From the NCBI GenBank assembly GCA_018364155.1, contig JAGZMM010000001.1:124001-188000 (forward strand): a stretch of 64,000 nucleotides of DNA, given 5' to 3'. Shown here piece by piece: positions 32,654-42,312 of the stretch; the stretch's first letter is position 1, and each line of letters opens with the position of its first letter. Position numbers and translations under genes: made by a program. Source of the stretch: Clostridiales bacterium. Its GTDB lineage: Bacteria; Bacillota; Clostridia; Oscillospirales; Acutalibacteraceae. The notes under the pieces are model-generated. The model was not told the DNA's origin and did no database searches. It saw only the letters and a list, made by a program, of their open reading frames with translations.

Positions 32654-35600
32654 ATGAAAACGCAAGCAACGGTGGTTGAAACCATACAGGATTTCTGCCA
32701 CGCTTGGTTTGAAGAGCGTGACGCGGATAAGGCTCTTGCGTTCTTTCACGAGGACGTGAGCTTTGTGGGAACTGGGGAAGGGGAAGCCGCCCGGGGAAAA
32801 GCCGAAATGGAACGCTATCTCCGCGAGGACATCCGGGAAATCCCGGAGCCTTTTTCTGTGGAGCTTTCCATGATCCAGAGCCAGCGCATTACCGAACAGG
32901 TAGAAAACCTATCCTTCCGGATGATCCTGAAAAATTCCCTGTACGCCTGGCATCTGCGAGGTTTTTTTACGTTGGTTTACATATTTGGGTGCTGGCGCAT
33001 TCAGAGCCTTCATTTTGCCGAACCCAGCGTCAGCCAGAAGGGGAAAGAGCACTATCCAAAGACGCTGGTGATGCAAAATGTGGTGCACCAACGGCAGGAG
33101 CTTTTAAACGATTCCCTTGCCGGCGGTATGATGGGCGGGTACATGGAGGAAGGGTTCCCGTTTTATTTTGTCAACCGGCAGATGCTATATTACCTTGGGT
33201 ATGAGACCCAGGCGGATTTCGTCGAGGATATCGAAGGGTCCATCTCCAACTGCATGCATCCGGATGACCGGGAAATGGTGGACGCGGCGGTGGCTGCACA
33301 GATCGAGGAAAAGGGAGAATACGTAGTCGAATACCGGATGAAGAAACAGGACGGGTCTTACATCTGGGTGCACGATCTGGGCCGGAAAGTGACGGCCGAG
33401 GACGGCAGGGATGCAATTGCGTCGGTTTGTATCGACATTACGGCCCAAAGACAGGCTCAGGACGAGGTTCTTCATTTGTATAATAACATTCCCGGAGCGG
33501 TGTTTCGCTGCCGATTCGACGCTGACTTTTCCATCATCGACGCAAACGACGGGCTGTTCGAGTTTTTGGGGTATACCAGGCAGGAATTCGCGGATATGGG
33601 CAACAAAATGTCCAGCGTCATATACCCGGATGACCTGGCAGTGATGGCCGATCAGCTCAACGGACAGCTCAAATACGGCAACACCATTCACAACGAAAAC
33701 CGCCTGATCTGCAAGGACGGGACGGTCAAGTGGATTTCCATCAAGGCGCAGTTTATGCCAGAGAGGGACGGAGAAAAGTATTTTTACTGCGTATTTGTGG
33801 ACATTACGGAGGAAAAACAGCTGCAAGAGCGGGTGCAGGAGCTTTATGAAAAAGAGCTGGCCTATTTTGCACAGGTTTCCGCTGCAGGGGGCGGTAGCCA
33901 GAGCCGTGTAAACTTAACGGAAAATCAAATAGAAAGCTATGTGTCCACTGTGGACACATCCATTTCCCGGGAGGGGAATACCTATGAGCAGACCATTGAG
34001 AACTTGGCGGATTCTGCGGTGGATGCGGCCTATGGCGAAGAGATCCGCCGCGCTCTCCGCCGGGAAACGGTATTGTCGGATTTCGCTGCCGGTAAGGTGG
34101 ACTATCGGTTTGACTTCCTGCGCCGGCGCAACGACGGCAGTCTTTTCTGGGGAAGTACCAGCTTCCGTTCTTGCCTGAATCCGCAGACCGGAGATGTGAT
34201 CGGCTTCTTCTATACCTTTGACATCACCGAACAGAAGCTGCAGGAACAGCTATTGGATAAGATCGCCAAGCTGGATTACGAAGTGATTACCGAGATCGAC
34301 ATCCGTCAGGATACCAATCACCTGATTTCTTTCCACGAGCAAAGCAAGGAAACCATTGTGTCCGAAGGCCGGTTTCAGGAAGAAATCCGCAACATCGCCG
34401 AACAGTTTATGCAGGGAGATTCCAAAAAGGAATATCTCGAAAAACTGGATTTTGCGTATATGCAGGATAGGCTGGAAAGGGAGGATTTCTATACTTTTCT
34501 GGTGGAAATGAAGAATGGACGGGGAGAATGCCGGATTAAGCGCATCCAGGTGTTTTATATCAATAAGGAGCTGGGCCGGGTGTGTATGGCTCGCACCGAT
34601 GTGACCGACATCGTGCGTCAGGAGCAGAGGCAGAAGGAGGAGCTGGCGGCGGCGTTGGTGGCCGCCGAGCAGGCAAACGCCGCAAAATCCGATTTTCTTT
34701 CCCGTATGAGCCACGAAATCCGTACCCCTATGAACGCCATCATCGGCATGAGCGCCATCGCGGCTCATGCCATCGGCGACGACGAGCAGGTGGCCGACTG
34801 CCTTTCGAAGATCGGGATATCTTCCCGGTTTTTGCTTTCTTTGATCAACGACATTCTGGACATGAGCCGCATCGAAAGCGGCAAAATGCTCTTAAAGAAC
34901 GAAAAAATTCCCACGGAGGATTTCATCGGCGGCATCAACTCCATTTGTTATGCCCAGGCGGCGGCTAAAGGGGTGGAGTACGAGTGCATTGTCGACCCTG
35001 TGCTCGACGACTATTATATCGGAGACGCTATGAAGCTACAGCAGGTGCTGATCAACATTCTGAGCAATGCCATCAAGTTTACCAGGGAGGGCGGAAAGGT
35101 TACCTTTTCCGCTGCCCAGCGCAGGAGGAGTAAAAACGGCGCAGTTCTGCGCTTTATTGTCAACGATACTGGCATGGGCATGAGCGAAGAGTTTCTTCCC
35201 CATATCTTTGAACCCTTCTCCCAGGAGTTTACCGGTACGACCTCTCTCTACGGAGGCACCGGGCTGGGGCTGGCTATCTCCAAGAACATTGTGGACATGA
35301 TGGATGGGAAAATCACCGTACGGTCCATCAAAGGTATTGGCTCCGAGTTTACCGTGGACGTGAAACTGGGAATCACCGAGGAGGAGAAGCTTCGCCGCAA
35401 CCAGAAAAAGCAGGACTATCATTTTTCTCATCTGAAAACCTTGGTGGTGGACGACGACGTAGCCGTATGCGAAAGTGCGGTGGTTACCCTCAAAGAGATC
35501 GGCGTTACCGCCGAATGGGTGGACAGTGGTCCTAAGGCCATCGACCGGGTGAAGACCCTTTGGGAGACCGGCAGCTATTACGACATGATCCTTATCGACT

Positions 35601-36241
35601 GGAAGATGCCGGAGATGGATGGAATCGAGACAGCCCGCCGGATTCGCGCAGTCGTGGGGCCGGAGGTCACCATCATTATAATGACCGCCTACGATTGGAT
35701 CGCCATTGAACATGAGGCAAAGTTGGCGGGCGTAAACCTTTTGATGAGCAAGCCCATGTTCAAGTCCTCTCTGGTTTCCGCCTTTACGAGGGCCCTTGGA
35801 GAAAAGGAAGAGCTGACGCGCCAGGAGGAGCTTTTGGACTATGATTTTACCGGTAAGCGGGTGCTCCTGGCGGAGGACAATGCCCTCAACACCGAGGTGG
35901 CAGTCATGCTGCTGGAAGGCAAGGGCTTTCGAGTGGATACGGCGGAAAACGGGCTTCGGGCTATGGAGCTGTACGGAAAGTCACAGCCGGGATACTACGA
36001 TGCGATTTTGATGGATATCCGTATGCCCCTTATGGACGGCTTGGCTGCGGCCAACAACATTCGCCATTTGAGCAACGCCGACGCGAAGGACATTCCCATC
36101 ATTGCCATGACGGCCAACGCCTTCGACGACGACATTGAAAAAAGCAAAGCAGCCGGAATGAACGCCCATTTGGCAAAGCCCATTGAGCCGGAGCGGCTGT
36201 TTCAAACCTTATATGACTTTATTTGGGGAAAGGAGGTTTGA
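32654..36241 (+). CDS. Hybrid histidine kinase with NTF2-like sensor, PAS repeats and two receivers
   Basis: A 1195-residue cytoplasmic kinase, no transmembrane segment seen. Residues 1-130 resemble a SnoaL/NTF2-like fold ('ETIQDFCHAWFEERDADKALAFFHEDVSFVGTGEGE'). Two to four PAS-type regions follow to about 660, then HisKA ('MSHEIRTPMNAI', His near 686), HATPase ('ILSNAIKFT', 'DTGMGMSEEFLPHIFEPF', 'GGTGLGLAIS'), REC1 (about 928-1045, 'MILIDWKMPEMDG') and REC2 (about 1068-1190, 'AILMDIRMPLMDG'). ATG 32654 lies nine bases after GGAGAGG; two earlier ATGs have poor spacing. It starts just after the GGDEF/EAL gene. Confidence 0.9.
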   Translation: MKTQATVVETIQDFCHAWFEERDADKALAFFHEDVSFVGTGEGEAARGKAEMERYLREDIREIPEPFSVELSMIQSQRITEQVENLSFRMILKNSLYAWHLRGFFTLVYIFGCWRIQSLHFAEPSVSQKGKEHYPKTLVMQNVVHQRQELLNDSLAGGMMGGYMEEGFPFYFVNRQMLYYLGYETQADFVEDIEGSISNCMHPDDREMVDAAVAAQIEEKGEYVVEYRMKKQDGSYIWVHDLGRKVTAEDGRDAIASVCIDITAQRQAQDEVLHLYNNIPGAVFRCRFDADFSIIDANDGLFEFLGYTRQEFADMGNKMSSVIYPDDLAVMADQLNGQLKYGNTIHNENRLICKDGTVKWISIKAQFMPERDGEKYFYCVFVDITEEKQLQERVQELYEKELAYFAQVSAAGGGSQSRVNLTENQIESYVSTVDTSISREGNTYEQTIENLADSAVDAAYGEEIRRALRRETVLSDFAAGKVDYRFDFLRRRNDGSLFWGSTSFRSCLNPQTGDVIGFFYTFDITEQKLQEQLLDKIAKLDYEVITEIDIRQDTNHLISFHEQSKETIVSEGRFQEEIRNIAEQFMQGDSKKEYLEKLDFAYMQDRLEREDFYTFLVEMKNGRGECRIKRIQVFYINKELGRVCMARTDVTDIVRQEQRQKEELAAALVAAEQANAAKSDFLSRMSHEIRTPMNAIIGMSAIAAHAIGDDEQVADCLSKIGISSRFLLSLINDILDMSRIESGKMLLKNEKIPTEDFIGGINSICYAQAAAKGVEYECIVDPVLDDYYIGDAMKLQQVLINILSNAIKFTREGGKVTFSAAQRRRSKNGAVLRFIVNDTGMGMSEEFLPHIFEPFSQEFTGTTSLYGGTGLGLAISKNIVDMMDGKITVRSIKGIGSEFTVDVKLGITEEEKLRRNQKKQDYHFSHLKTLVVDDDVAVCESAVVTLKEIGVTAEWVDSGPKAIDRVKTLWETGSYYDMILIDWKMPEMDGIETARRIRAVVGPEVTIIIMTAYDWIAIEHEAKLAGVNLLMSKPMFKSSLVSAFTRALGEKEELTRQEELLDYDFTGKRVLLAEDNALNTEVAVMLLEGKGFRVDTAENGLRAMELYGKSQPGYYDAILMDIRMPLMDGLAAANNIRHLSNADAKDIPIIAMTANAFDDDIEKSKAAGMNAHLAKPIEPERLFQTLYDFIWGKEV

Positions 36242-36243
36242 TT

Positions 36244-36615
36244 GTGAGCGGCTTGAAGGAATGCCTGGAAGCGTATGGCGCGGATTATGCGGCTACGATG
36301 GAACGCTTCATGGGAAATGAAGGACTGTATTTGAAAATTTTCGATATGTTTTTTCAGGATGAGAATTTAAATAGACTGGGAGCGGCTTTAAAAGAAGAGG
36401 ATTATGCGGCCGCGTTTGAAGCGGCGCATACTCTCAAGGGCGTGGCGGGAAACATGGGACTGGCTCCTTTTTACGATGCGGTCTGCGCGTTGGTGGAGCC
36501 TCTGCGCATCAGAGAACGCAAAGACGAATACCAGGCACTTTACCAAGAGATTGAGAAGCAGTTTCAAGCGGTAGAAACGCTGCACCGCCAGATCAAAGGA
36601 GGGAAAACGGCATGA
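36244..36615 (+). CDS. Hpt phosphotransfer protein
   Basis: A 123-residue four-helix phosphotransfer protein. The phospho-accepting histidine is in 'FEAAHTLKGVAGNMGLAPF' (about His62), the Hpt signature. GTG 36244 lies seven bases after AAAGGAGG. It starts two bases after the preceding hybrid kinase and overlaps the next kinase gene, so the three are co-translated. Family role: carry phosphate between receiver domains, here probably from the kinase receivers to the receiver of the GGDEF/EAL protein at the head of the operon. Confidence 0.9.
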   Translation: MSGLKECLEAYGADYAATMERFMGNEGLYLKIFDMFFQDENLNRLGAALKEEDYAAAFEAAHTLKGVAGNMGLAPFYDAVCALVEPLRIRERKDEYQALYQEIEKQFQAVETLHRQIKGGKTA

Positions 36616-39600
36616 CCTGGGAGGCCCCCCTTTCGACAGACCAAATGGCGGCGGTGCTGGACAACGCGCCGATCTCTATCTATGTCAGCGCGCTCGACAG
36701 CTATGAGCTGCTTTATACCAACCAGCTGGCAAAGATTTTGTTCGATGGCGCGGCGGACATCCCCGGCCTCACCTGTTACCAAGCGGCGGGATTTACGCAG
36801 CCCTGCCCTTTCTGCCGCTGTGCGAAACTGACTCAGTCGCAGCTTTTTGTGCGGGAATTTCGCCATCCCCGTACCGGGCGTGTCTACCAGCTCAGCGGTA
36901 AGCTTTTGGATTGGGCGGGGAAACCCGCCCATATCGAGTATATTCTGGATATTACCGATAAAAAGCAGGAAGAGGACCGGTCCGAAGCGCTCAAAAAGCA
37001 GCTGCAGGATACATTTTGTAGCATTCCCTGCGGGCTGTGCGTCTATCAGTTCGACAAAGAGAAGATTTCTCCGGTGTCTCACAATCCTGCTTTTTATGAA
37101 ATTATGGGCTATTCTCAAGAGCACATTCAGTCCGTGGAACAGGAAACCAATTATCTGGGTGTGCATCCGCAGGACCTTGCACCGCTGCAAGATGCTATTC
37201 AGGAGGCCATGTACAAGGATGGCTTGCTTTCGCATACCTATCGATTGTGGAACGATCAGAAAAAGGAATACCGGTTTATCCGGTTGGACGGGTCGTTTAA
37301 ATCCCAGCCGGACGGGAAGAAGCTCTTGTACGGGGTCTATACCGACGTAAGCGAACCGATGCGGCTGGAAAAGGAGCTTGCCTCTGCCAACGAGAAAATG
37401 CAGGACATCGTCAACGCCATTCCGGGCGGGGTGGCAATTTATAAGGTTTCGGACATCTTCGAAACCATCTATTTTTCCGACGGAGTTCCCGCTCTGACTG
37501 GGTATTCGGTGGAAGAATACCAGGAGCTGATCAAAAAAGACGCGACCCAGATGATCTATTGGGAAGACACGGCTATGGTGGTTGCGCGGGCCGCAAAGGT
37601 GATCGAGACCCACGCAGGCGAGGAATTTGAGTTTCGCAAGCAGCACCGGGACGGGCACATTGTGTGGGTGCGCGCGCAGGTTAGATGGCTGGGAAAGGAA
37701 GGAGGCTGTCCGCTGCTTCACTGCGTTTTTCACAACATTTCCGATCTCAAGGAAGCGCAACTGGAGATGGACCATCTGGTCAATTCCATTCCCGGCGGCA
37801 TCGCCAGCTACCGGGTGGAGGGAAACCGGTTTATCCCCACGTTCTATTCCGACGGCGTGATGGCGCTTTCCGGCCACTCCCGGGAGGAATTTGAGAGACT
37901 GGCGGGAGAAAACGCGTTCAACATGGTCTATGAACTGGATCGGGGACGGGTATTGGAGGCGATGAAGGCCGCGCTGCGCAGCGGCGAGGTGCTGGACGTT
38001 TTTTTCCGCATGCGGCACAAGGAAGGAAGACTTATCTGGGTGCATCTCAACGGCCGCAGGATGGGCCCCTTGTCCGATCACACCCGGTTCTATGCGGTTT
38101 TTACCGGTATGTCGGCGCAGACGCGATTGTTTCAAAGCATTGCAAACGAAACAGCGGACGGCATCTATGTCATCGACCGGGAAAACTACGACCTGCTCTA
38201 TGTCAGCGAGAACAAGGGCCTATTTGCGAAGGGGCCGAGCTACATAGGACAAAAGTGTTACGCGGCGCTGCATAAAAAAACAGCTCCCTGCAGTTTTTGC
38301 ACCTTGAAAAGCCACCAGCCCGACGGGGAAGAACATGAGATGCAGGTGGACGGCACAAACCGGTATTTCAGCACCCGTTTTCGCAAAACCGATTGGAACG
38401 GGATTCCCGCTTATGTCAAGTACGTACGGGACGTAACCGAAGAAGTTATGACCCGCAAGGAGAAGAAACGGCTGGAGCAGTATTTCCAGACGGTTGTGAA
38501 AAACCTGCCCGGCGGGGTGGCTGTGGTGCGCTATGAGCAGGACGGCCAAATGACACCGGAATACCTGTCTGACGGGTTTGCCACCATGACTTCCATGACG
38601 CTTGAGGAAGCGTGGGCGCTTTACAGCAGGGACGCTATGGCCGGCGTGTATCCGGACGACTGGGACCATGTGAGAGAACAAATGGACGCGTATATCGCCA
38701 GCGGAGAAAACCACTGGGAAATTGTCTACCGGCTCAAAAAGGGCGGAGGGGGTTACCTCTGGGTAAAAAATACCCTTTCTATGATTCAAAACGAGGAGGG
38801 GGAGCAACGGGTTTACGCCTTCTACCACGACATGACTCGGGAGCGGGAGGAGCAGGAGCGTATCCGCAAGCAGTATAACGAGCTGATTCTCCAGCATTAC
38901 CGTGTACCCGATCCCAATGCGGTGGTAGTGGGTCACTGCAACATCACGCAAAACCGGATTCTGGAGATCATCGACCATACCGATTCCGATCTTTTGGGAA
39001 CTTTTGGGACAGTCCGGGAAGAGTTTTTTATCGGGTTTTCCAGCCTGGTGGTGGATGATGGGGAGAGGCAGCAGTTTTTGCAGACCTATCTCAACGCCCC
39101 GTCGCTGGCCGCCTTCCAGCGAAACGACACCGAACAGATCCAGCGGTGCTTTATCCAATTGCCGAAGGAGTCGAAGGGACGCTATGTGCAGATTAAAATG
39201 AACATGGTGGCGACGCCGGACAGCGCAGATGTGACCGGTATTTTGACGGTGACCGACGTGACCGAGCAGACCGTATCCGACCGGATTTTGTATCAGCTTT
39301 CGGTTTCAGGCAATGAATTTGTGGTAGATGTGGATTTGACACAGGACAGCTACACGGTAATATCCTGCAGCAAAAACGACGGTTGTCTTCCGCCACGCAG
39401 TGGGTGTCACTCCCAGTGGGTAAAACGCATGCTTGCAGAAAGAGTGGTACCCAGGGACAGGGAAGCCTACCAAAGGGGCCTTGATCCGCAACAGATGCTC
39501 GCGCGGCTGCAAGCGGAAGGCTCGTATACCTTTGCCTATTCCATTGTGGACGACAATGGAGATATTCGTACGAAAAACATGACGGCATTTGCCGTTGATC

Positions 39601-41258
39601 TGCGTCTTGGAAGGGTATGCCTTTCCAGAACGGATATCACCGATTCTCTTCGCGAGCAGCAGGGCCTTTTGAACATGATGGCCTATACCTTCGAGTTGAT
39701 GGCGTTTATCGACGTTCGAAAGAAGAGCATGACTATGTATACCCGCAAGACGGTGCTTGAAAACCTTCCGCCCTACCGCATGGCCTATTACGACGTCAAT
39801 GTGAAGAAATTCGTTGGTCATTATCATCTGGATGAGGATGAGGGACAGGCGCGCACCCAGTTTCAGATTCAGACCCTTTTAAAAAAGCTGGGAGAAAAGC
39901 CGGCCGGGTATGATTTTGTCCTACCCTATCGAGACAAGAACGGGCTGCGGTATAAGCAGATCAATGTGCTCTGGGGAGACGAGAACCACAGGACCGTGTG
40001 CCTGGTGCGGGCGGATGTGAGCGATATGCTGGCGGCGGAACGGCAGACCAAGGAAGCGCTGGAAAAAGCATTGACCGCTGCGAAAAAGGCAAACCAGGCA
40101 AAAAGTGATTTTCTGTCTGCCATGAGCCACGACATCCGTACGCCGATGAACGCCATTATGGGAATGACCGCGCTGGCAGTGGCCCACTTGGACGACCGGA
40201 ACCGGGTGACCGACTGCCTGCATAAAATCTCGATTTCTTCTAAGCATCTGCTCAGTTTGATCAACGACGTTCTCGATATGAGCAAAATTGAACAGTCTAA
40301 GGTTACCTTCAACCGGATGAGAGTTTCCCTTCCCGAGCTGCTCGATCAGCTTTCCGCCATGATGGGTCCCCAAGCCAGAGCTGCCGGGCTTCGGTTTGCC
40401 GTCACCACAAAGGAGATCCGCCATGCCTGCTTTTACGGGGACCCTCTGCGCATCAATCAAATCCTCATCAATCTATTGAGTAACGCCATCAAGTTCACGC
40501 CAAAGGGCGGACGGGTGGATTTTCTAGTGGAGGAAGCACCAGACGGACAGTTGGATCTGGCCTGTTACCGCTTTATCGTGCGCGATACGGGAATCGGTAT
40601 GTCACAGGAATTCCTCGCTCATCTCTTTGAGCCGTTTACCCGTAGTCCGGGTGCTGCGCGAATTGAAGGAACGGGGCTTGGCTTGAGCGTGACCAAAGGG
40701 CTTTTGGACCAAATGGGCGGGCACATCTCGGTGGAAAGCCGGGAAAACCAGGGATCGGTGTTTTGCGTGGAGCTGGTGTGCGAGATTGCGCCGGCACAAG
40801 AAGCCGCACACCCAAAAGACACAATAGGAAGCGCCTCGAAGGGGTTGGCACGGATGCCGCTTGCCGGCTGTCGTTTCCTGGTGGCGGAGGACAATGCGAT
40901 CAATGCGGAAATTCTCTGTGAGCTGCTCACCATGTTCGGAGCCGAAACCGAAGTGAGGACGGACGGAGCTAAAACGGTGGAGGCGTTTCGCGCTGCAGCT
41001 TCGGGTACCTATGACGCGATTTTGATGGACATTCAAATGCCACAGATGAACGGTTATGAAGCCACCCGCGCCATTCGGGAAACCGGCCGGCCGGATGCAA
41101 AGCGCATTCCGATCATTGCCATGACCGCCAATGCCTTTGCCGAGGATGTACAGGCGTCTTTGGACGCGGGAATGACCGCCCACATTGCAAAGCCCATTGA
41201 CGTGGATGTGCTGCGAAATACACTGGCCGGCATATTGGGTCTTCATAAGAAAGAATAA
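36612..41258 (+). CDS. Giant multi-PAS hybrid histidine kinase
   Basis: A 1548-residue soluble sensor kinase. At least seven PAS-like repeats fill residues 1-1150; repeats 3, 4 and 6 share 'V..IPGG(V/I)A..(K/R)V' and 'YFSDGV..L.G.S.EE', pointing to duplication. Repeats 1 and 5 carry cysteine clusters: Cys55, Cys65, Cys68, Cys70, and 'KCYAALHKKTAPCSFC' near 550-563. Then HisKA ('MSHDIRTPMNAI', near 1172), HATPase ('LLSNAIKFT', 'EGTGLGLSVT') and a receiver ('AILMDIQMPQMNG'). ATG 36612 follows AAAGGAGG and overlaps the Hpt gene by four bases. It is the last gene of the signalling operon. Confidence 0.93.
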   Translation: MTWEAPLSTDQMAAVLDNAPISIYVSALDSYELLYTNQLAKILFDGAADIPGLTCYQAAGFTQPCPFCRCAKLTQSQLFVREFRHPRTGRVYQLSGKLLDWAGKPAHIEYILDITDKKQEEDRSEALKKQLQDTFCSIPCGLCVYQFDKEKISPVSHNPAFYEIMGYSQEHIQSVEQETNYLGVHPQDLAPLQDAIQEAMYKDGLLSHTYRLWNDQKKEYRFIRLDGSFKSQPDGKKLLYGVYTDVSEPMRLEKELASANEKMQDIVNAIPGGVAIYKVSDIFETIYFSDGVPALTGYSVEEYQELIKKDATQMIYWEDTAMVVARAAKVIETHAGEEFEFRKQHRDGHIVWVRAQVRWLGKEGGCPLLHCVFHNISDLKEAQLEMDHLVNSIPGGIASYRVEGNRFIPTFYSDGVMALSGHSREEFERLAGENAFNMVYELDRGRVLEAMKAALRSGEVLDVFFRMRHKEGRLIWVHLNGRRMGPLSDHTRFYAVFTGMSAQTRLFQSIANETADGIYVIDRENYDLLYVSENKGLFAKGPSYIGQKCYAALHKKTAPCSFCTLKSHQPDGEEHEMQVDGTNRYFSTRFRKTDWNGIPAYVKYVRDVTEEVMTRKEKKRLEQYFQTVVKNLPGGVAVVRYEQDGQMTPEYLSDGFATMTSMTLEEAWALYSRDAMAGVYPDDWDHVREQMDAYIASGENHWEIVYRLKKGGGGYLWVKNTLSMIQNEEGEQRVYAFYHDMTREREEQERIRKQYNELILQHYRVPDPNAVVVGHCNITQNRILEIIDHTDSDLLGTFGTVREEFFIGFSSLVVDDGERQQFLQTYLNAPSLAAFQRNDTEQIQRCFIQLPKESKGRYVQIKMNMVATPDSADVTGILTVTDVTEQTVSDRILYQLSVSGNEFVVDVDLTQDSYTVISCSKNDGCLPPRSGCHSQWVKRMLAERVVPRDREAYQRGLDPQQMLARLQAEGSYTFAYSIVDDNGDIRTKNMTAFAVDLRLGRVCLSRTDITDSLREQQGLLNMMAYTFELMAFIDVRKKSMTMYTRKTVLENLPPYRMAYYDVNVKKFVGHYHLDEDEGQARTQFQIQTLLKKLGEKPAGYDFVLPYRDKNGLRYKQINVLWGDENHRTVCLVRADVSDMLAAERQTKEALEKALTAAKKANQAKSDFLSAMSHDIRTPMNAIMGMTALAVAHLDDRNRVTDCLHKISISSKHLLSLINDVLDMSKIEQSKVTFNRMRVSLPELLDQLSAMMGPQARAAGLRFAVTTKEIRHACFYGDPLRINQILINLLSNAIKFTPKGGRVDFLVEEAPDGQLDLACYRFIVRDTGIGMSQEFLAHLFEPFTRSPGAARIEGTGLGLSVTKGLLDQMGGHISVESRENQGSVFCVELVCEIAPAQEAAHPKDTIGSASKGLARMPLAGCRFLVAEDNAINAEILCELLTMFGAETEVRTDGAKTVEAFRAAASGTYDAILMDIQMPQMNGYEATRAIRETGRPDAKRIPIIAMTANAFAEDVQASLDAGMTAHIAKPIDVDVLRNTLAGILGLHKKE

Positions 41259-41467
41259 CGAAACGACGCGGCCTTGTCTGAAAAAGGCAGGTGCCAAACC
41301 CCAATAAAGAAGAGGGGAAATCTGGAGTGGCAAAAGCATTTATGTAGACCATATGCATCTTTTTTTGGAATAGGACCGGCAACGGCTGTTGTCGGTGTTC
41401 GTGGTAAAATAGAAAGGATTTTTCCCTAGATACCAGAAAACTGGATGCAATGCTTCCCTAGTCAAAA

Positions 41468-41502
41468 AAACGCCTGCAGACGCTCGCCTGCGGGCGTTTT
41501 TT
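41468..41502 (+). terminator. Terminator upstream of the XRE gene
   Basis: AACGCCTGCAG pairs with CTGCGGGCGTT (one T-G), followed by TTTT(TT). It lies about 210 bases after the giant kinase gene and is probably its terminator. Confidence 0.8.
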
Positions 41503-41524
41503 GCAGAGAAAACGGAAAGCTTGC

Positions 41525-41553
41525 TTGACATTTTCCTAAAGTGTAATTATACT
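41525..41553 (+). promoter_or_regulatory. Promoter of the XRE/ABC exporter operon
   Basis: Perfect TTGACA (41525-41530), 17-base spacer, TATACT (41548-41553). Confidence 0.85.
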
Positions 41554-41560
41554 GTTTGAT

Positions 41561-41580
41561 ATGGAAAGTAGACTTTCCAT
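41561..41580 (+). promoter_or_regulatory. Palindromic operator at the XRE operon start
   Basis: ATGGAAAGT-AG-ACTTTCCAT, nine-base perfect arms, lies on the predicted transcription start just downstream of the -10 box. It is the likely binding site of the XRE protein encoded 21 bases further on. Confidence 0.75.
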
Positions 41581-41601
41581 TGACGGAGGAGGGAAAGCGC
41601 C

Positions 41602-41805
41602 TTGAAAAATCGGCTCGAGGAGATACGAAAAAGCCGCGGAATCAAGCAAGAGGAGCTGGCCAGCGCTCTCGCGGTATCGCGGCAGACGATCGGTTCTCTG
41701 GAAAACGGGCGGTATAATCCATCCATCCTTCTGGCGTTCAAAATCGCCCGGTATTTTGACATGCACATTGAAGACATATTTATCTATGAGGAGGATCGGG
41801 TATGA
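41602..41805 (+). CDS. Small XRE-family transcriptional regulator
   Basis: A 67-residue single-domain helix-turn-helix protein: 'LEEIRKSRGIKQEELASALAVSRQTIGSLENGRYNPSILLAFKIARYFDMHIEDIF', the compact YozG/Xre type of Firmicutes. TTG 41602 lies nine bases after GGAGG. It overlaps the next gene by four bases (ATGA). The palindrome at 41561-41580 in its own promoter suggests that it represses itself and the three genes that follow. Confidence 0.9.
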   Translation: MKNRLEEIRKSRGIKQEELASALAVSRQTIGSLENGRYNPSILLAFKIARYFDMHIEDIFIYEEDRV

Positions 41806-42233
41806 AAGAGAAAGGGACTGCTTACTGGCTGGCCGGTGCCGGACTTTTGCTTCTGGCAGCAGGATTTCTAGTGCTCAAAGCCATCGAAGAGCCTTATGGA
41901 ATGATGCGGGCCCTGCCGTATGTTCTAATTGGTTTTGGCTGCGGTACCTTTGGGCACGGAATGGGGAAAGCCGTGGAGCGCAGAGTGATGAAAAACAGCC
42001 CCGAAGCTGCTAGGCAGAGGGAGATCGACGCCAAAGACGAACGCAACGTCATGCTGGCGAGTCTGGCCAAGGCGAAAGCTTTTGATCGGATGACCTACGT
42101 GTTCGGCGCGCTGATGGTTTCCTTTGCGCTGATGGGAGTGGACACGGTGGCGGTGCTGCTACTGGTGGCTGCATACTTGTTTGTGGAAGGATACGGCATT
42201 TACTGCCGGGTCCAATTGGAAAAGAAAATGTAA
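41802..42233 (+). CDS. Small membrane protein paired with the XRE regulator
   Basis: A 143-residue membrane protein with four hydrophobic segments in two pairs (about 8-25, 38-55, and two in 95-133), separated by a charged cytoplasmic stretch ('NSPEAARQREIDAKDERNVMLASLAKAKA'). This layout is that of small DUF2178/DUF6442-like proteins that accompany compact XRE regulators in Firmicutes. ATG 41802 overlaps the regulator stop. Function is unknown; it may modulate the regulator or the exporter. Confidence 0.75.
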   Translation: MKEKGTAYWLAGAGLLLLAAGFLVLKAIEEPYGMMRALPYVLIGFGCGTFGHGMGKAVERRVMKNSPEAARQREIDAKDERNVMLASLAKAKAFDRMTYVFGALMVSFALMGVDTVAVLLLVAAYLFVEGYGIYCRVQLEKKM

Positions 42234-42312
42234 TTTCTGCTTCTTTTGAAGTTCCTGCATCATCACAGGAGCGAAAGGCCCCTGTCTTTGTACAGATCGA
42301 AAGGAGAAAAGT

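Noticed and set aside
36564..38135. 523-codon minus-strand frame opposite the giant kinase
   Set aside because: Antisense shadow of the PAS region; composition and lack of motifs argue against a gene.
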